NCBI GenBank assembly: GCA_002432425.1 | Contig: DJEL01000017.1 | Location: 1 to 64,000, forward strand | Length of the DNA: 64,000 nt | Reading direction: 5' to 3' | Source: Lachnospiraceae bacterium UBA5899 | Lineage (GTDB): Bacteria; Bacillota; Clostridia; Lachnospirales; Lachnospiraceae | In this document: positions 41,448 to 51,400 of the stretch, in pieces | How the letters are laid out: each line of letters begins with the position of its first letter | Position numbering within the stretch: position 1 is the first letter of the stretch | Notes under the pieces: generated by a model | Told to the model about the DNA's origin: nothing | The model's input: only the letters and a program-made list of their open reading frames with translations | The model's database searches: none | Program-made: the position numbers and the translations under genes

Positions 41448-43348
41448 AGCTTTACCACCCGGCGGTCGTAAGTGACAAGCCCGTTTACCTCTTCTTCCAC
41501 ATCGGAAAGCTGGGTGTAGACGGCGCCGCTTAAGCCCTTTGCCACAAGAGGGAAAAGCTGATGGTCAAATAAGTCGTTTACGGCTTCTTCCAAATCCTTC
41601 AGATTGGCGTATTTCCGGTAACCGTAAATGCGGTCCACACTGGAATGCCCTTCGATATGGCAGGCATAGCCGCCGTATTCGGAGATGACGAAGGCACGCT
41701 TTCCGTCGGATTTTACCTTTAATGGTCTGAAATAATTATGAATACTGCGGAAGTCCCCGGCTTTCTGGTCGAACCATCCACTGGCATGGTCTACCGGACG
41801 GCTGGGGTCTTTTTTTGCCACCATTTTCGCAATGCGTGCGGCATCGAACTGTCCCCAGCCTTCGTTAAAGGGAACCCATACGGCGATGGAGGGGATATTG
41901 TAAAGGTGGTCGATGGTGTCCAGACATTCTTTCTCCCAGGAGTCCCGTCCCTCTTTGGAAGCTCTGGAAAACAGCTTGTAATGGTGGTCCTTCGTGTGGG
42001 CGGACATATGCGGAAACAGGGTGGGCAGATAGCATACCCACGGCATATGGTAGGTGGTTCCGCCGCTTACCATGTCCTGCCAGACAATCATGCCGAGGCG
42101 GTCACAGTGGTAGTACCAGCGTTCGTTTTCGATTTTGATATGCTTGCGCAGCATGTTAAAGCCTAAGTTTTTGGCAAGGGTAATGTCGTAAATAAGCGCT
42201 TCGTCGCAGGGAGCGGTCATGAGGCCGTCCGACCAGTAGCCCTGGTCCAAAAGTCCGTGCAGAAAATAGGGCTTATGGTTCAGGCAGAAGCGGAGCATGC
42301 CGTCCTCGTCCGGTTCCACGGTAAAGCAGCGCATGGCAAAATACCCTTCCACACAGTCCTCATCCGCCTGCAGCCGGAAGGTATACAGGTGGGGCGTTTC
42401 CGGTGTCCAGGGAAGGAAGGGCAGCTTGGCATCGGCACCTGCCGGAGAAACAGAAAGGCTTTCAGGAGATGCCGATGCGCCTGCCGGGGAAGTCTCAGAT
42501 AGCACTTTGGAAAAGCGCAAAGTGAGGAACGTCTTGCACAGACCGTTCCCTTTGGCTGCCTCGGTATGGACTTCCGTCACCGTACAGTCCGCCCCCTCCA
42601 CCTTGCAGGTGACATCGGAAAAAGGTGCGTGGGAAAATAATGCAATCTTCACGCAGGCGTTGTCGTAGTCCGGCGTGATTCCATAGCGCACTATATAATT
42701 AGAAGGAACCCATTCGTACCACACACTCTGCCAGATGCCGCTCTGGGGTGTGTAAAACATGCCGCCGCGCTGCAAAGTCTGCTTTCCGCGGGTGGCATAG
42801 CCGGTGTCCGTCAGGTCCCGGACACGCACATAGAGCGGAACCGGAGCATCGTTTACAAAGTCGGTAATATCAGCCGAAAAAGGCAGATAACCGCCGCTGT
42901 GGGAGGCAACAAGCATATCGTTAAGGTATACGCACGCCTCCTGGTCCACGGCTTCAAAATGAAGAAGGCAGCGGTAGCCAGCCTGTTTTTTCTGTAATTC
43001 TTCTTCGGAAAAGGTAAGGTCCCGGTGATACCAGAGGTATTCCTCGGGCATGAGAGTTTTCCCTACACCCGACAGCAGGCACTCCGGCGAAAACGGAACC
43101 CGGATGGTGCCCTGAAAAGCAGGATAGGAAGGAGCAGATACTGCTTCAACCGGCACTATGGCATAGTCCCAGGTGCCGTTTAGCATACGGTAATTTTCTC
43201 TCTTTAACTGGGGACGGGGATACTCCCGCCAGATATTTTCATATTGATTTTCCTGTGCGATTTTTTCACCCCAGGGCGTATACATGGGGTGCAGGGTATC
43301 TTCGGGATGTGCCTGTTTTAAATTGGCGGCGGCATCTTTCCATTTCAT
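41432..43348 (-). CDS. Glycoside hydrolase family 2 protein
   Basis: The 638-residue protein shows the GH2 plan: jelly-roll (about 50-210), immunoglobulin-like (to about 330) and TIM barrel. The acid/base is in WVPFNEGWGQF (near 493) and the nucleophile in FVISEYGGYA (near 557). These fit beta-galactosidase/beta-glucuronidase relatives; the exact sugar is unclear. Residues 281-306 are a Ser/Pro/Ala-rich insert (SPAGASASPESLSVSPAGAD) with a repeated SPAGA unit. No signal peptide is seen, so it is cytosolic. Its end overlaps the convergent deacetylase by 16 bp. Confidence 0.87.
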   Translation of the reverse strand: MKWKDAAANLKQAHPEDTLHPMYTPWGEKIAQENQYENIWREYPRPQLKRENYRMLNGTWDYAIVPVEAVSAPSYPAFQGTIRVPFSPECLLSGVGKTLMPEEYLWYHRDLTFSEEELQKKQAGYRCLLHFEAVDQEACVYLNDMLVASHSGGYLPFSADITDFVNDAPVPLYVRVRDLTDTGYATRGKQTLQRGGMFYTPQSGIWQSVWYEWVPSNYIVRYGITPDYDNACVKIALFSHAPFSDVTCKVEGADCTVTEVHTEAAKGNGLCKTFLTLRFSKVLSETSPAGASASPESLSVSPAGADAKLPFLPWTPETPHLYTFRLQADEDCVEGYFAMRCFTVEPDEDGMLRFCLNHKPYFLHGLLDQGYWSDGLMTAPCDEALIYDITLAKNLGFNMLRKHIKIENERWYYHCDRLGMIVWQDMVSGGTTYHMPWVCYLPTLFPHMSAHTKDHHYKLFSRASKEGRDSWEKECLDTIDHLYNIPSIAVWVPFNEGWGQFDAARIAKMVAKKDPSRPVDHASGWFDQKAGDFRSIHNYFRPLKVKSDGKRAFVISEYGGYACHIEGHSSVDRIYGYRKYANLKDLEEAVNDLFDHQLFPLVAKGLSGAVYTQLSDVEEEVNGLVTYDRRVVKLHTSI

Positions 43349-43544
43349 GGGCAGGAACCTTCTTTCTTTTTGGGATTACCTATAGTATACTACAGGTGAA
43401 ATTATTTCCCAAGGTGGATTTCAGATAAAATACATCAAGCAGTTTGCCTTGTCCATTGAAAAAGCATATGATAGAATATATGCGGAACACTGGCTCTATG
43501 GGGGGAAAGTCAGGAATATAAGGGACCAAAGAAGAGGACAGAGT

Positions 43545-44963
43545 ATGAAAAATGTACAGTATGAGCTGATTATCAATGAGGCTTTGCGGTCCGCACTGGA
43601 ATATGACATACCGGATGAGCAGATAAACGAATTTATTGAATTTTTCGGCAAACATATAGGCTCGGACAGAATTTATATTTTTGAAGACAATGTAAAGAAA
43701 AAAGTAACGAACAACACCTACGAATGGTGCAACGAAGGCATCCTGCCGCAGAAAGATATGCTGCAGAATGTGGATTTTGATGTTATCGGCTGGTGGTATG
43801 ACAGCTTTGACAAGGGAGAAAGTGTGATTATTCCCAGTGTGAAAGCCTTAAAAGACATCTATCCTTCCACCTACGATATCTTAAGCGTACAGAACGTGGA
43901 AACCTTAGTGGTTATTCCGCTGCGGTACCGTGACGAAATCCGCGGATTTGTAGGCGTGGACAATCCGCCTCTTGGAAATATGGAGAGTCTTTCCGGCTTC
44001 CTTGACATGATTGCTACGTTGCTTATCTCTTTGTTAAAGCTGCGCAACTCCTTCCGCAAGTCCAACGAAGCGGCTAAATTGAGCAGCTATGCGGCGCTGG
44101 CGGAGATTTACATGACCATGCATTTAGTGAATGTAAAGACCGGCCATTTCCGGGCGGTCAAAAGCATTCCCGAAATCGATGAATGCCTGCTGGAAACAGA
44201 CATGGACAGCTTCCCAAAGGGAATTGCCCGTGTGGTAAATATGCTCTGCTCCGATAAATATAAGGAAAGCGTACTGGCATTTACGGATTTAAGCACTCTG
44301 GAAAAACGTATGGAGGGCACCAATACCCTTGCCCATGAATTTGTGTGCAGCATTTCCGGCTGGTGCAGGGAGCGCTTTATCAAAGCGGATACGGATAAGG
44401 ACGGAAAACTTCTGCATGTTATGTACTGCGTGGAAGTGATAGACGAGGAAAAACGCCGGGAAAACAGACTCCTGTATCTTTCCGAAACGGACTCCATGAC
44501 CGGACTTTTCAACAGAGGCAGCGGTGAAAAGAAGGTAACGGCGCATTTACAGGAAAAAACGGAAGGACTGTTCTGCCTGATTGACTGTGATAAATTCAAA
44601 TCCATCAATGACACCTACGGTCATGTGGTGGGCGACGAGGTTATCGTTGCCGTGGCGGACACCCTGCAGAAGGCATGCCGCAGGGACGACATCGTGATGC
44701 GTCTGGGCGGGGATGAATTTGCCCTGTATATACCGGGCATGAAGAAAGAGCAGGCACCGCTTTTTATCGAAAGGCTTTTCGGTGAATTTGCCAAAATCGT
44801 AATACCCGAAATGAAGGGAAGAAAAATCTATACCAGCCTCGGTGCTTCCTTCAGCGGTACGGAGGAGGAAGTTTCCTTCGACCAGATATACCGGGAAGCA
44901 GACCGGGCGATGTACGAAAGCAAAAAGACGGAAGGCTACTGCTACCATATTTTCAGGGAATAG
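43545..44963 (+). CDS. Diguanylate cyclase with N-terminal GAF-like sensor
   Basis: The 472-residue protein has an N-terminal GAF-like domain (about 20-175: GSDRIYIFEDNVKKK, YEWCNEGILPQKDMLQ), a middle region, and a C-terminal GGDEF domain with the catalytic GGDEF at 388-392. RRDD five residues before it is an intact inhibitory I-site (RxxD). It should make c-di-GMP. No membrane helix is seen. The sensor domain is homologous to that of the histidine kinase at 49.1 kb on the other side of the methionine genes. ATG 43545 is chosen because an earlier frame from 43449 has no ribosome site. Confidence 0.87.
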   Translation: MKNVQYELIINEALRSALEYDIPDEQINEFIEFFGKHIGSDRIYIFEDNVKKKVTNNTYEWCNEGILPQKDMLQNVDFDVIGWWYDSFDKGESVIIPSVKALKDIYPSTYDILSVQNVETLVVIPLRYRDEIRGFVGVDNPPLGNMESLSGFLDMIATLLISLLKLRNSFRKSNEAAKLSSYAALAEIYMTMHLVNVKTGHFRAVKSIPEIDECLLETDMDSFPKGIARVVNMLCSDKYKESVLAFTDLSTLEKRMEGTNTLAHEFVCSISGWCRERFIKADTDKDGKLLHVMYCVEVIDEEKRRENRLLYLSETDSMTGLFNRGSGEKKVTAHLQEKTEGLFCLIDCDKFKSINDTYGHVVGDEVIVAVADTLQKACRRDDIVMRLGGDEFALYIPGMKKEQAPLFIERLFGEFAKIVIPEMKGRKIYTSLGASFSGTEEEVSFDQIYREADRAMYESKKTEGYCYHIFRE

Positions 44964-44998
44964 GACCGGCAGCAGAGAAACAGAATAAGGAGAAATAC

Positions 44999-45871
44999 AT
45001 GAAGATTTCAGATATATTGCGCGAGGACAAGACCACCATATCCTTTGAGGTGTTTCCTCCGAAGACTACCGCTAATTTTGAGTCCGTAAAAAAGGCGGCG
45101 CTGGGTGTGGCGGCACTGCATCCCGATTATATGAGCGTGACCTACGGGGCGGGCGGCAGCAGCCGCGGCAATACCCTGCATATCGCGGAGGAAATCCAGA
45201 AAGCGGAAAACGTAACCACCATTGCCCACCTGACCTGTGTGGGAGCGGGAAAAGAGGACATCAAAGCGGCTCTTTCCGAAATGAAGGCAGCCGGCATTGA
45301 AAATATTCTGGCGCTCCGCGGGGACAGACCGAAGGATTTTGACGGCGAGCCTTTTAAGGACTACCACTACGCCTCCGAACTGGTGGCAACCATTAAGGAA
45401 TACGGTGATTTCTGCGTGGGCGGCGCCTGCTACCCGGAGGGACATCCCGATTCCGTCAACAAAAAAGAGGATATTAAGAACCTCAAAAAGAAGGTGGATG
45501 CAGGCTGCGAATTCCTGACCACCCAGATGTTTTTTGACAACAATATATTCTATAACTTTTTATATAAGGCGAGAGAAGCGGGCATTTTAGTGCCGGTTAT
45601 TCCCGGTATCATGCCCATCACCAGAGCCAATCAGGTAGAAAATGCGGTGCGTCTGTCAGGCTGTAACGTACCGGAACGCTTCCGCAGCATTGTGGACTGC
45701 TTCGGCGAAAATCCGGCAGCCATGCAGCAGGCGGGCATTGCCTACGCCACGGACCAGATTATTGACCTGATTGCTAACGGCATCAGGCACATTCACGTTT
45801 ATTCCATGAACAAGCCGGAGGTGGCAAAGGGCATCCTTGACAATCTCTCCGACATTGTAAGACAGATATGA
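44999..45871 (+). CDS. metF: Methylenetetrahydrofolate reductase
   Basis: The 290-residue protein is MetF. It has ISFEVFPPKTTANFESVKKA, MSVTYGAGGSSRGNT, ILALRGDRPKDF and TTQMFFDNNIFYNF. It reduces 5,10-methylenetetrahydrofolate to the 5-methyl form using FAD. The gene is 35 bp after the cyclase and overlaps the next gene by four bases, so MetF, the activation protein and MetH form one unit. AAGGAG precedes the start. Confidence 0.95.
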   Translation: MKISDILREDKTTISFEVFPPKTTANFESVKKAALGVAALHPDYMSVTYGAGGSSRGNTLHIAEEIQKAENVTTIAHLTCVGAGKEDIKAALSEMKAAGIENILALRGDRPKDFDGEPFKDYHYASELVATIKEYGDFCVGGACYPEGHPDSVNKKEDIKNLKKKVDAGCEFLTTQMFFDNNIFYNFLYKAREAGILVPVIPGIMPITRANQVENAVRLSGCNVPERFRSIVDCFGENPAAMQQAGIAYATDQIIDLIANGIRHIHVYSMNKPEVAKGILDNLSDIVRQI

Positions 45872-46500
45872 TGGGAAAAGAGCTAATCGGACAGCCGTTT
45901 TTGGAAACGGAATATTTTAAGAAAGAAGTACGCCGGTATTTAGGCTACGGAAAGCAGATACCGGATGAAACGGTGCAGGGACTCATCGGCGGATGTGCAA
46001 AGGAGCTCTGGGACAGCATACAGCCCAGGCACCTGACGGCAAGATATCCGCTTGCCTTAAAGCCGGAAGGGGAAATCCGCACGGCGGGGCTTACCCTGCA
46101 CAGCAAGGCATTGTCCAAAAACTTACATGACTGCAAAGAGGTGATTTTCTTTGCGGCAACGCTTGGAAACGGCGCGGATATGCTGATTAACCGTTACAGT
46201 AAAATAGCGGTCAGCAAGGCGGCGGTCATGCAGGCGGTGGCGGCTGCGGTTATGGAAGAATACTGCGACAGGTGCCAGGCGCAGATAAAAGAAGAATTGC
46301 AGACGGAGGGACTGACGCTGCGTCCCCGGTTCAGCCCGGGATTCGGTGATTTGTCCCTGCAGATACAGCGGGATTTTTTAAACGTGCTGAATGCCGGAAA
46401 ATGTGCCGGTATTTTTTTATCGGAAGGAAATATCATGCTGCCGGAAAAATCCGTGACGGCATTTATGGGCATCTGCCGCATGGACGACAGCGCCGTATAA
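45868..46500 (+). CDS. MetH activation-domain-like protein (reactivation of B12 methionine synthase)
   Basis: The 210-residue protein resembles the C-terminal SAM-binding activation domain of MetH, here a separate gene as in many Firmicutes. It has AATLGNGADMLINRYSK, then RPRFSPGFGDLSLQIQRDF and FLSEGNIMLPEKSVTAFMG. It would help restore oxidised cobalamin by reductive methylation from SAM, with a reductase partner not encoded nearby. Its neighbour MetH indeed lacks this domain, which supports the assignment. Confidence 0.85.
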   Translation: MMGKELIGQPFLETEYFKKEVRRYLGYGKQIPDETVQGLIGGCAKELWDSIQPRHLTARYPLALKPEGEIRTAGLTLHSKALSKNLHDCKEVIFFAATLGNGADMLINRYSKIAVSKAAVMQAVAAAVMEEYCDRCQAQIKEELQTEGLTLRPRFSPGFGDLSLQIQRDFLNVLNAGKCAGIFLSEGNIMLPEKSVTAFMGICRMDDSAV

Positions 46501-46580
46501 ACAGAGAACGGGCAGGAAAGGTACGGAACGGACGGAGCGGGTTTGAGCCGTCTGACAGAACATAAAAAGGGATGGAAAGT

Positions 46581-49067
46581 ATGAATATAAGAAATGAATT
46601 TGGCAAAAGAATGCTTTTCTTTGACGGTGGCATGGGGTCGCTTTTGCAGGAAAGAGGGCTTAAACAGGGTGAGCTGCCGGAAACCTGGAACTTAAAAAAG
46701 CCGGAGAAGCTTATCCGTATCCACCGGGAATACTTAGAGGCGGGAGCGGACATTGTGTTGGCGAACACCTTCGGAGCCAACCGCTTCAAGTACGAAAATC
46801 CGGATGAAATCATAGCAGCCGGAATTGCCAATGCGAAAACGGCAATCCGGGAAAGCGGAAAAAATGCCTATGTAGCGCTGGATATGGGCCCTACCGGAAA
46901 GCTGCTAAAGCCCATGGGAACACTTGATTTTGAAGAGGCGGTTTCCGTTTATGCCGAAGTGGTAAAGGCAGGCGAGAAAGCCGGAGCCGACCTGATTTTA
47001 ATTGAAACCATGAGTGATACCTATGAATTAAAGGCAGCCGTGCTGGCGGCAAAGGAAAACAGCAGCCTGCCGGTTATGGCAACCGTGGTATTCGACGAAG
47101 GACACAAGCTTCTGACCGGCGCTTCCCCGGAAAACGTGGTGGCGCTCCTGGAAGGTCTCCGGGTGGATGCCCTCGGCATCAACTGCGGTCTCGGACCCAA
47201 ACAGATGAAGCCCATTTTTGAAAGACTGGCACGTTTTGCCTCCATTCCCCTGATTATCATGCCCAATGCGGGGCTTCCGAGAGTGGAAAACGGAAAGACC
47301 GTTTACGATGTGGACCCGGCGGAATTCGCGGAGGATATGGCGGAGATTATTGCCATGGGCGCCTGGTTTGCCGGCGGCTGCTGCGGAACCACACCCGCCC
47401 ATATCCGGGCACTGACCGAAAAATGCAAGGATTTTGTACCGAAGGCTCTCACGAAGAAGGACGATACCATTGTGACTTCCTATTCCAAGGCGGTTCTGCT
47501 GGGCGGAAAACCGGCAATTATCGGAGAAAGAATTAACCCCACCGGCAAGTCCAAATTCAAGCAGGCGCTCCGTGACAACAACATGGAATATATTCTGGAG
47601 GAAGGCGTAAAGCAGGCGGATGCCGGAGCCGATATCCTGGACGTCAATGTGGGACTGCCCGAAATTGATGAAGTGGCAATGATGAAGCAGACGGTTTACG
47701 AGCTGCAGGGTATCCTGCCCCTTCCGCTGCAGATTGACACCACCAATGCAGAGGCGATGGAAGCGGCCATGCGTATTTACAACGGAAAGCCCATGATTAA
47801 CTCCGTAAACGGCAAGGAAGAGGTCATGAGGGAAATCTTCCCGCTGGTGCAGAAATACGGCGGCGTAGTCGTGGGACTGACACTGGACGAAGCCGGTATT
47901 CCCACGACTGCCGAAGGACGTCTTGCCATTGCGGAAAAAATCTACCGTACCGCGGAAAGCTATGGCATTGAGCGGAAAAACATTGTCATAGATGCCCTGA
48001 CCATGACTATGAGTACGGATGATACCTCCGCCGGAACCACACTGGAGGTCGTAAAGAAAATCAAGGAGCAGGGCGGCAGAACCGTACTGGGGGTGTCCAA
48101 TATTTCTTTCGGACTGCCCCACAGGGAAATCTTAAATGCGGCATTTTTCTCCATGGCTATGAGCGCCGGACTTTCCGCCGGTATCATCAATCCCAATGTG
48201 GCATCCATGCGGCAGGCATACGATACCTACTGCGTACTGGGCGGCTTTGACTCCCAGTGCATGAATTACATAGAAAAATACGCGGCGCTGCAGACCGTTA
48301 CAACCCTGGCTCCGGCAGGAGCCGCCGGCACAAGTACCGCGGGGGGCAATGGAACCACCGCCGGCGCAGCAAACAGCATCGGTACCGCAAACGGCGCAGC
48401 GGGCGGAAACGGAACGGCAGGCAGCAATAGCGCAGCAGGCGGCATCCCCGCCCTGCAGAATGCCATCGTGAAGGGCTTGAAAGAGCAGGCATACCGCGGC
48501 ACCAAAGAAGCATTGGCGTCCGGCAGGGACACCATGGATGTGATAAACGGGGAATTGATACCGGCGCTTGACATTGTGGGACAGGCATTTGAAAAAGGAA
48601 CCATGTTCCTGCCCCAGCTTTTAATGAGTGCAGAAGCAGCCAAGGCGGGCTTCACCGCCATCAAGGAGTATGTGGAAAGCACGGGAACCAAACAGGAAAA
48701 GAAAGGCACTGTGGTGATTGCCACGGTAAAGGGAGACATCCACGATATCGGCAAGAACATTGTGAAGGTGCTTTTGGAAAATTACGGGTTCGATGTAATA
48801 GATTTGGGAAAGGATGTACCGCCGGAAGCGGTTGTGGAAGCGGTGCAGCAATCCGGAGCACGTCTGGCGGGCCTAAGCGCCCTGATGACAACAACGGTGG
48901 CAAGCATGGAAGAAACTATAAAGCAGCTTCGGGAAAAAGTTCCCGGCTGTAAGGTCATGGTGGGTGGCGCCGTGCTGACAAAGGAATACGCAGACATGAT
49001 TGGCGCGGATTATTACGCCAAGGATGCCATGCAGTCCGTTCATTATGCGGAAGAAATACTAAAATAA
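46581..49067 (+). CDS. metH: Cobalamin-dependent methionine synthase with Gly/Ala-rich linker
   Basis: The 828-residue protein has four MetH modules. A homocysteine-binding barrel carries the zinc cysteines (Cys202 in INCGLG, Cys267 and Cys268 in GGCCGTTP). A folate barrel follows (IIGERINPTGKSKFKQALRD). A B12 cap and B12 domain end the protein (VKGDIHDIGKNIVKVLLENYG, with the cobalt ligand His721). The C-terminal activation domain is a separate upstream gene. Residues 577-624 form an Ala/Gly/Thr/Asn-rich insert between folate and cap domains. ATG 46581 has AAGGG at 9 nt; ATG 46572 is an alternative. Confidence 0.94.
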   Translation: MNIRNEFGKRMLFFDGGMGSLLQERGLKQGELPETWNLKKPEKLIRIHREYLEAGADIVLANTFGANRFKYENPDEIIAAGIANAKTAIRESGKNAYVALDMGPTGKLLKPMGTLDFEEAVSVYAEVVKAGEKAGADLILIETMSDTYELKAAVLAAKENSSLPVMATVVFDEGHKLLTGASPENVVALLEGLRVDALGINCGLGPKQMKPIFERLARFASIPLIIMPNAGLPRVENGKTVYDVDPAEFAEDMAEIIAMGAWFAGGCCGTTPAHIRALTEKCKDFVPKALTKKDDTIVTSYSKAVLLGGKPAIIGERINPTGKSKFKQALRDNNMEYILEEGVKQADAGADILDVNVGLPEIDEVAMMKQTVYELQGILPLPLQIDTTNAEAMEAAMRIYNGKPMINSVNGKEEVMREIFPLVQKYGGVVVGLTLDEAGIPTTAEGRLAIAEKIYRTAESYGIERKNIVIDALTMTMSTDDTSAGTTLEVVKKIKEQGGRTVLGVSNISFGLPHREILNAAFFSMAMSAGLSAGIINPNVASMRQAYDTYCVLGGFDSQCMNYIEKYAALQTVTTLAPAGAAGTSTAGGNGTTAGAANSIGTANGAAGGNGTAGSNSAAGGIPALQNAIVKGLKEQAYRGTKEALASGRDTMDVINGELIPALDIVGQAFEKGTMFLPQLLMSAEAAKAGFTAIKEYVESTGTKQEKKGTVVIATVKGDIHDIGKNIVKVLLENYGFDVIDLGKDVPPEAVVEAVQQSGARLAGLSALMTTTVASMEETIKQLREKVPGCKVMVGGAVLTKEYADMIGADYYAKDAMQSVHYAEEILK

Positions 49068-49083
49068 TGCGGGTGAAACACAA

Positions 49084-51279
49084 ATGGATGAAGGATATGC
49101 AAAATTAGCTGCCGTGGAAAAAATACTGGAGCAGCTTGCCCTGATTGACAAGGCAAAGGATAACGAGGAGCTGCAGACAGCCATTCAGGAGATGCTGCAG
49201 ATTATCGGTACTTATACCAAAGCGGACAGAGTCTTTTTGTTTGAGAAAAAAGACGAAGAAGGACAATTTTTTGATAATACCTTTGAGTGGTGTGCGGGAG
49301 GCGTTATTCCCCAGAAGGACAATCTGCAGCAGATAGAAGCTGCAGATATGCCGAACTGGATGCGCATTTTTTCCGGGGGCGAAACCATTCTCATCGAAGA
49401 TGTGGAAACCATAAAGGAAAGCATGGCGGAAGAGTATGAAATGCTGAAAATGCAGGATATTCATACGGAAATTGCCGCACCCATTTTTTATAAGGAGGCC
49501 TTTTACGGCTTTATCGGTCTGGACAACCCCAATCTGGAGCTTACTTCCTTATTTATAAAGCTGCTCCGTCTGGTAGGCGGGCATCTTGGCAGCACTAGGG
49601 AGAATTTGCACATGCTTTCCCTGTTGGAACAGGAACAGAAAACACTGAAGGTGGCTTTGGAAGAAGCCAATCTGAACAATGAAATCATTTCCGCCATCAG
49701 TAAAATTTATTTTGCCATTTACCGGATTAATCTGGATGAGGATATTTACGAAGAAGTATCCAGTGACAATGAGGTGCACCGGCTGACAGGAAGATGCGGA
49801 AAGGCATCCACAAGAATGGTGGAGCTGTGCGACAATTTTGTGGCAAAGGAATACCGGGAAAAGGTAAAAGTATTTTTTGACCTCTCCACACTGGCGGAGC
49901 GCCTGAAAGAGGATGAAACCATAGCAGTAGAATACCTGGCGCAGGACGGCAACTGGCATCTGGCAAGATTTATCGTAAAAAAGAGAGCGGCGGACGGACA
50001 TGTAACCAATGTTCTGTATGTTACCCGTGTCATCAGTGATGAAAAGAGGCGCGAACAATACTGGATAGTGGCAGCGGAAGAAGCCAATAAAGCCAATGAA
50101 GCCAAATCGGAATTTTTGTCCCGTATGTCCCATGACATCCGCACTCCCATGAATGCCATTATGGGACTTACGGATATTGCCAGACACAGCGGTGACAATG
50201 TGCAGAAGATACAGGACTGCCTGAAAAAGATAGATTTGGCGGGAAAAAATTTACAGCAGCTTGTTAATGACGTGCTGGACCTGACGCAGATTGAAAGCGG
50301 TGAATTAAAAATTTATCCGCAGGAAACGGACATAAAAGAAATGGTCAATACCATGGAGCTCACACTGCAGAGCATGGCGGCGGAAAAGGAAATTACCCTG
50401 CAATGGCGGCTGCATGATGTGGAGCATCCCTATGTTCTGGCGGATATTATGCGTATGGAGCAGATTTACATGAACCTGCTTTCCAATGCCATCAAATATA
50501 CACCGGCGGGCGGCTCCGTCTGGTTCGATATGTCGGAGAAAAAGGCGTCCAATGCCGGAAAAGTGCTTCTTACGGCAGAGGTGCGGGACAACGGCATCGG
50601 TATGGACGCGGAGTTTATGAAAGTCATGTACTCGGAATTTGCCCGTGCGGTGGATACCAGAGTCAATAAAGTGCGCGGCAGCGGACTGGGACTTGCCATT
50701 GTGAAGCAGATTGTGGATTTGATGGGCGGAACCATTGAAGCAGAGAGTGAACCCGGAAAAGGCACGACCTTCCTGGTTACCCTGGAGCTTCCGTACTGTG
50801 AAGAAGAGTGCGGCAGAGACGGGCAGAAAGCAGAAGGTAAACAGGAAAAAGAAAAACAGGAAGCGGACGGCAGAGAGGAGCATGTGAAAGGCATGCACCT
50901 GCTTCTGGCAGAGGATAACGACTTAAACTATGAAATTGAGGCAGAGCTTTTAAGTATGCACGGCATTTCCTGCGACAGAGCGGAAAACGGACAAATCTGC
51001 GTAGAGAAATTTAACCGTGCGCCCGCCGGTACCTATCAGGCAATCCTTATGGATATGCAGATGCCGGTGATGAACGGCATTGAAGCGACGGAAAAGATAA
51101 GGGCACTGACTCATCCGGATGCGGAGACGGTTCCCATTATAGCCACCACCGCCAATGCTTTTAAGGAGGATATGGAGCGGTGCTTTGCGGCGGGGATGAA
51201 CGACCACATGTCAAAGCCTATTGACATTCACCGGCTGATAGAAACAGTGGAAAAATATCTGCCGGAAATGACAAGATAA
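49084..51279 (+). CDS. Hybrid sensor histidine kinase with GAF-like sensor and receiver
   Basis: The 731-residue protein has a GAF-like N-terminal sensor (about 1-180), a second sensory region (about 200-330), then a kinase core: MSHDIRTPMNAIMG (His350), NLLSNAIKYTPAGG (about 464), DNGIGM and GSGLGLAIVKQI. A receiver domain ends it, with phosphoacceptor Asp657 in ILMDMQMP and the conserved Lys in HMSKPID. No membrane segment is seen, so it is cytosolic. The sensor resembles that of the cyclase at 43.5 kb. No response regulator with DNA-binding output is nearby. Confidence 0.88.
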   Translation: MDEGYAKLAAVEKILEQLALIDKAKDNEELQTAIQEMLQIIGTYTKADRVFLFEKKDEEGQFFDNTFEWCAGGVIPQKDNLQQIEAADMPNWMRIFSGGETILIEDVETIKESMAEEYEMLKMQDIHTEIAAPIFYKEAFYGFIGLDNPNLELTSLFIKLLRLVGGHLGSTRENLHMLSLLEQEQKTLKVALEEANLNNEIISAISKIYFAIYRINLDEDIYEEVSSDNEVHRLTGRCGKASTRMVELCDNFVAKEYREKVKVFFDLSTLAERLKEDETIAVEYLAQDGNWHLARFIVKKRAADGHVTNVLYVTRVISDEKRREQYWIVAAEEANKANEAKSEFLSRMSHDIRTPMNAIMGLTDIARHSGDNVQKIQDCLKKIDLAGKNLQQLVNDVLDLTQIESGELKIYPQETDIKEMVNTMELTLQSMAAEKEITLQWRLHDVEHPYVLADIMRMEQIYMNLLSNAIKYTPAGGSVWFDMSEKKASNAGKVLLTAEVRDNGIGMDAEFMKVMYSEFARAVDTRVNKVRGSGLGLAIVKQIVDLMGGTIEAESEPGKGTTFLVTLELPYCEEECGRDGQKAEGKQEKEKQEADGREEHVKGMHLLLAEDNDLNYEIEAELLSMHGISCDRAENGQICVEKFNRAPAGTYQAILMDMQMPVMNGIEATEKIRALTHPDAETVPIIATTANAFKEDMERCFAAGMNDHMSKPIDIHRLIETVEKYLPEMTR

Positions 51280-51301
51280 GTTATAGTATCATCCTATAAC
51301 T
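51279..51301 (+). promoter_or_regulatory. Inverted repeat at the end of the histidine kinase gene
   Basis: AGTTATAG (51279-51286) and CTATAACT (51294-51301) form a perfect 8-bp hairpin with loop TATCATC. No T-run follows. It lies 100 bp before metQ and could be a weak terminator or an operator. Confidence 0.5.
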
Positions 51302-51400
51302 GAATATCTACTTAGCATATTGGACAGGTAGGTTTTCTTCGTGCATAATGTGTACATAAGTTGAAACAACAAAACGAACACATTACCAGGAGGAAGACAT

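Noticed and set aside
44964..44998. SAM riboswitch or S-box before metF
   Set aside because: The gap is only 35 bp, too short for an S-box, and no conserved core is seen before metH or metQ either.
47028..48122. Long minus-strand open frame (364 codons) opposite metH
   Set aside because: It lies entirely within metH, has no ribosome site or recognisable motifs, and reads as a complement of metH codons.
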